From positions 1 to 7,589 of the forward strand of contig JAFTNE010000099.1 of the NCBI GenBank assembly GCA_017452035.1: 7,589 nt of DNA, given 5' to 3'. Shown one piece after another: positions 4,850 to 7,589 of this stretch (position 1 is its first letter; every line of letters begins with the position of its first letter). Source of the DNA: Clostridia bacterium (lineage in GTDB: Bacteria > Bacillota > Clostridia > Christensenellales > CAG-314). The notes below the pieces were generated by a model. The model was given only the letters and a program-made list of their open reading frames with translations, did no database searches and was not told the DNA's origin. The position numbers were made by a program, and so were the translations under genes.

Positions 4850-4898
4850 TTAACCCTCTCCGTCAACTGCGTTGCCACCTCTCCCAAAGTGAGAGGCA
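4850..4898 (-). repeat. MITE-like palindromic intergenic repeat, copy B
   Basis: On the minus strand this begins TGCCTCTCACTTTGGGAGAG, continues GTGGCAACGCAGTTGACGGA and ends GAGGGTTAA. It holds a CCTCTC/GAGAGG hairpin and a CAAC-gca-GTTG mini-stem. It shares with copy A the block GGGAGAG, then TG.CA, then a GAC-GAGAGGGT end. It sits between the cysS stop and its terminator, as if inserted into the cysS 3' untranslated region. Confidence 0.6.
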
Positions 4899-4939
4899 TT
4901 TATGTCTAACCATAAATCTTTTTCAACATCACAGCGCAG

Positions 4940-6331
4940 TTATTTCAAAGTAATTTCGTAGCCGGTGGCTGTATCCTTGATGGCGTAACCAAGTGCGTTG
5001 ATTTCGTTGCGCAAACGGTCACTTTCTGCCCAGTTCTTTGCTTTACGTGCAACCAAACGCTCTTCGGCAAGGGCTGTTACGTTTGCTGGAACTTCAATCT
5101 TAGGACGTTCTGGCTCTTTGATTTTGTCAAAGTCAAGGGCAAAAACTTTATCGAACTTCAACGCCAAGTTGTAGATATCCTTGGATTTTGGCTCTTTGAG
5201 CATTGTCCAAAGTACGCCAATAGCAAGTGGAATGTTCAAGTCATCATTGATGGCATCCTCAAACTTTTTGGTGTAGTCGTCAATTACTGCCTTGTCGGTT
5301 GGAGCATTGCTTGTTTTGTGTGCCCAAAGTTGCGCACAAAGCTTGTTGTAGGCATTTTTTGCACCTTCCATGCCTTCCCAAGTGAAATTGATCTTTTGAC
5401 GGTATTGAACGTTTAGGCAGAAGTATCTAAACATAACTGGCGCGTAGCCACGCTCTACAATGTCGCTAACGGTATAGGTGTTGCCAAGAGATTTACTCAT
5501 CTTGCCACCATCAATTAGCATAAACTCACTGTGCATCCAGTAGTTTACCGGTTTGCAACCAAGCCAGCACTCTGCTTGGGCAATTTCGTTTTCGTGGTGG
5601 ATGGGGATGTGGTCAACACCACCAGTATGGATATCAAAGGTTGGGCCAAGGTACTTTTTGCTCATAGCCGTGCACTCGATATGCCAACCGGGGAAACCCA
5701 TACCCCAGGGGCTGGGCCATTGTTGAAGGTGGTTGGGTGCTGCCTTTTTCCAAAGAGCGAAATCGATTGGGTGGCGCTTGAAGGAGTTAACCTCTACACG
5801 TGCGCCGTGACGTTGGTCATCCAGCTTTACGCCGGAAAGACGACCATAATTGGGGAACTTTTCTACGGAAAAATAGATACCGTCTTCCGTTTCGTAAGCG
5901 TAGCCCTTGTCCAAAAGGTCTTGTACAACTTTGAGCATTTCGGGGATGTTGTCGGTAGCTTTTGGTGTTACAGTTGGGCGTTTGATGTTCAAAGCATCAA
6001 TATCCTTCATAAATTGGTCGGTGTAGAAAGCGGCAATTTCCAATGGGGATTTGCCCGTTTCGTTGGCAGACTTTTGCATCTTGTCTTCGCCGTCGTCACC
6101 GTCAGATACAAGGTGACCTACGTCTGTGATGTTCATAACCGACTTTACCTTCATTCCATCATACTCAAGTACGCGTCTTAGTTCGTCCATAAATACGTAT
6201 GCGCGAAGGTTACCAATGTGGGCGTATTTGTAAACTGTTGGTCCACAAGAATATATGCCTACTTGACCTGGTTTTACAGGGATGAGTTCTTCCTTTCTGC
6301 GATTGAGAGTGTTGTAAACACGTAGTTGCAT
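4940..6331 (-). CDS. cysS: Cysteinyl-tRNA synthetase
   Basis: This 463-residue class I synthetase attaches cysteine to tRNA-Cys in the cytoplasm. Motifs seen: CGPTVY with zinc ligand Cys29; the HIGH motif as HIGN (38-41); GWHIEC with Cys220; HHENE (245-249), which supplies the remaining zinc ligands; and KMSKS (277-281) in the usual [10 protein letters not shown] context. The C-terminal helical anticodon-binding region ends with [20 protein letters not shown], typical of the family, and the length is normal. Variation: the segment before the zinc His reads [17 protein letters not shown] rather than the E. coli-type DIHGGGSDLMFPHHENE. The ATG at 6331 has GGAGAT (6338-6343) 6 nt upstream. It is transcribed alone from a sigma-A promoter, divergent from serS. 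The leader of about 25 nt leaves no room for a T-box. Confidence 0.98.
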   Translation of the reverse strand: MQLRVYNTLNRRKEELIPVKPGQVGIYSCGPTVYKYAHIGNLRAYVFMDELRRVLEYDGMKVKSVMNITDVGHLVSDGDDGEDKMQKSANETGKSPLEIAAFYTDQFMKDIDALNIKRPTVTPKATDNIPEMLKVVQDLLDKGYAYETEDGIYFSVEKFPNYGRLSGVKLDDQRHGARVEVNSFKRHPIDFALWKKAAPNHLQQWPSPWGMGFPGWHIECTAMSKKYLGPTFDIHTGGVDHIPIHHENEIAQAECWLGCKPVNYWMHSEFMLIDGGKMSKSLGNTYTVSDIVERGYAPVMFRYFCLNVQYRQKINFTWEGMEGAKNAYNKLCAQLWAHKTSNAPTDKAVIDDYTKKFEDAINDDLNIPLAIGVLWTMLKEPKSKDIYNLALKFDKVFALDFDKIKEPERPKIEVPANVTALAEERLVARKAKNWAESDRLRNEINALGYAIKDTATGYEITLK

Positions 6332-6362
6332 TTGTTTATCTCCAATTTGTTTTGTTGCCTAT

Positions 6363-6391
6363 ATTTTACCACAAACTGTTTTGTTATTCAA
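6363..6391 (-). promoter_or_regulatory. Sigma-A promoter of cysS
   Basis: On the minus strand TTGAAT (6386-6391) and TAAAAT (6363-6368) are 17 nt apart. The start point is predicted near 6356, about 25 nt before the ATG. Confidence 0.75.
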
Positions 6392-6579
6392 CTGTTTTGC
6401 CCCTTGATTTACAAAATTGACAAAAAGTTAGCCGTCAATGCTTGGCATTTTGTGTAATGATGTGTCAAACATCTTACCAAAGGTAGGGAATTTTGTTGTT
6501 AACAGCTAAAAAATGGTTGTTTGGGATGTGTTTTGTGTGCAGTTTTGTTATCTTTTATTTCAATATAGTTATCAAAAGA

Positions 6580-6608
6580 TTGCAAAAAAAGTTTTGATGT
6601 GCTAAAAT
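6580..6608 (+). promoter_or_regulatory. Sigma-A promoter of serS, extended -10
   Basis: TTGCAA (6580-6585) and TAAAAT (6603-6608) are 17 nt apart. A TG one base before the -10 (TGCTAAAAT) gives an extended -10 element. Transcription should start near 6615, giving a leader of about 28 nt with GAGGT at 6630-6634. Confidence 0.75.
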
Positions 6609-6642
6609 GGTGGATGGAAAATAACAATCGAGGTAAAACACA

Positions 6643-7589
6643 ATGATTGATGTTAATTTGATTAGACAAGATGCCGAGGCAGTTAGACAAAGATATTTGC
6701 GCCGTGGCAAAGATATTGACTTTACTGCATTTTTGCAACTGGATGAAGAACGCAAAAGCTTGATTGCCAAGGTAGAAGGTATGAAGGCTGAGCGCAATAA
6801 GGTTTCTGGACAGATTCCTCAACTCAAAAAGGCTGGCCAAGACGTTAGCACTGTTATTGCCGAAATGAAGGCACTTGGCGACAAAATTACCGAACTTGAC
6901 GGCGAACTTAACGTTGTAAATGAAAAAATCCGTGACTTTTTGTTGAGATTGCCCAACCTACCTGATGAAGATTTGCTTGCAGGTGGCAAGGAAAACAACA
7001 AGCCTATCAAGTTGTTTGGCGAAAAACCACACTTTGACTTCCAACCAAAAGATCATGTTGAACTGGCAAAAAGTTTGGGACTAATTGACTACGAACGTGG
7101 CGCAAAGCTTGCTGGTAACGGTAGCTGGATTTACACCGGTCTTGGTGCACGTTTGGAATGGGCTTTGTTGAACTACTTTATTGACAGCCACATTGCAAAG
7201 GGATACGAATTTATGCTCCCACCATACATGCTCAGTTACGAGTGTGGTCTTACAGCTGGTCAATTCCCCAAGTTTGAGGATGACGTTTACCAACTTGCAA
7301 ATGCCGACGGCAAAAAGTTCCTTTTGCCCACAGCTGAAACTGCTCTTGTAAACTTGTACCGTGACGAAATTTTGCCAGAAAGTCAACTTCCACGCAAGTT
7401 CTTTGGTTACTCTGCTTGTTTTAGACGTGAGGCTGGTAGCTACCGTGCAGAAGAACGTGGCATGATTCGTGGTCACCAATTCAACAAGGTAGAACTCTTC
7501 CAATACACCACTCCCGAACAAAGTGACGAGGCATTTGAAGAAATGGTAAGCATGGCTTGTGGTCTTGTGGAAGGCCTTGGATTGCACTA
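6643..7589 (+). CDS. serS: Seryl-tRNA synthetase (3' end missing)
   Basis: A class II synthetase that charges tRNA-Ser with serine; 315 of an expected 420-430 residues are visible. Residues 1-105 form the tRNA-binding helical hairpin (coiled coil about 30-100, ending IRDFLLRLPNLPDED). The catalytic domain follows: motif 1 region GLGARLEWALLNYFIDSH with LPPYML; GQFPKFEDDVYQL; the serine-binding TAE (230-232); and motif 2 FRREAGSYRAEERGMIRGHQ (260-279). The motif 2 loop reads GSYRAEERG instead of the common GSAGRDTRG, a variant loop over the ATP and tRNA acceptor end. Motif 3 lies beyond the window. ATG 6643 follows GAGGT at 6630-6634; the N-terminus MIDVNLIRQ fits the family. Divergent from cysS, with its own promoter. 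Confidence 0.97.
   Translation, partial: MIDVNLIRQDAEAVRQRYLRRGKDIDFTAFLQLDEERKSLIAKVEGMKAERNKVSGQIPQLKKAGQDVSTVIAEMKALGDKITELDGELNVVNEKIRDFLLRLPNLPDEDLLAGGKENNKPIKLFGEKPHFDFQPKDHVELAKSLGLIDYERGAKLAGNGSWIYTGLGARLEWALLNYFIDSHIAKGYEFMLPPYMLSYECGLTAGQFPKFEDDVYQLANADGKKFLLPTAETALVNLYRDEILPESQLPRKFFGYSACFRREAGSYRAEERGMIRGHQFNKVELFQYTTPEQSDEAFEEMVSMACGLVEGLGLH

Larger units (their letters stand above)
6332..6642. other. Divergent control region between cysS and serS
   Basis: This 311-bp region holds one promoter per gene and no T-box. Minor structures: an inverted repeat ATTGAC (6416-6421) / GTCAAT (6434-6439) with a 12-nt gap, and a small AATGC-ttg-GCATT hairpin (about 6437-6449). Two GTTATC direct repeats (6547-6552 and 6568-6573) lie 21 bp apart just upstream of the serS promoter. 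I see no gene here. Confidence 0.6.

Noticed and set aside
4536..4898. Composite transposon bounded by the two repeat copies
   Set aside because: The copies lie in the same orientation, nothing resembling a transposase lies between them, and no target duplication could be identified.
5531..6181. Plus-strand 216-codon open frame opposite cysS
   Set aside because: Antisense shadow of a strongly conserved cysS; no Shine-Dalgarno, promoter or family-like features.
6332..6642. T-box riboswitches expected for cysS or serS in Firmicutes
   Set aside because: Predicted leaders are only about 25-28 nt and contain no specifier stem, T-box sequence or leader terminator.

Overview
The window looks like chromosomal DNA of an endospore-forming, low-to-moderate GC Firmicute, most likely a Clostridia member. 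The main evidence is a yabP-yabQ-divIC cluster, which belongs to the endospore-former core. Supporting evidence is a PlsC-type acyltransferase with a zinc ribbon, a YuzA-like DUF378 protein, strong AAGGAGG ribosome-binding sites with frequent GTG/TTG starts, and U-tract terminators. I cannot name a species.

Layout, right to left. cysS (minus, 4940-6331) and a 3'-truncated serS (plus, from 6643) diverge from a 311-bp region. Each has its own housekeeping promoter and a leader of about 25-30 nt, too short for a T-box. Downstream of cysS come a MITE-like repeat, the cysS terminator, a geneless stretch with a second copy of the repeat, and then the minus-strand cluster yabP (4201-4446), yabQ (3860-4201) and divIC (3580-3879). 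The cluster is packed with 1-bp and 20-bp overlaps and closed by a terminator. Next are a plsC-family acyltransferase (2236-3411), an unrecognised five-helix membrane protein with a basic/KPT-rich tail (1151-2104), a DUF378 protein (698-955), and the 5' part of an XRE-cupin regulator (1-260). All of these are on the minus strand.

The regulatory layout is the most interesting part. A sigma-E-like promoter (CACATATT, 14 nt, CATACAAT) lies directly upstream of yabP. A perfect sigma-A consensus promoter (TTGACA, 17 nt, TATAAT) lies inside the 3' end of yabQ and would supply divIC during growth. A sigma-G-like promoter (TGCATA, 17 nt, CATACTA) precedes the DUF378 gene, with its -10 element held between the arms of a perfect 9-bp inverted repeat. 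Within about 4 kb the sequence therefore suggests vegetative, mother-cell and forespore programmes. The XRE-cupin gene has a leader of about 120 nt with mutually exclusive pairings and a U-rich run just before its Shine-Dalgarno, which resembles an attenuator.

Three starts (DUF378, the membrane protein, yabP) are re-assigned to GTG or TTG codons because each sits at the right distance from a strong Shine-Dalgarno. I saw no phage, CRISPR, rRNA or tRNA. I do not see a wholly new multi-gene system. The novelty is in the promoters, the leaders and one unknown membrane protein.
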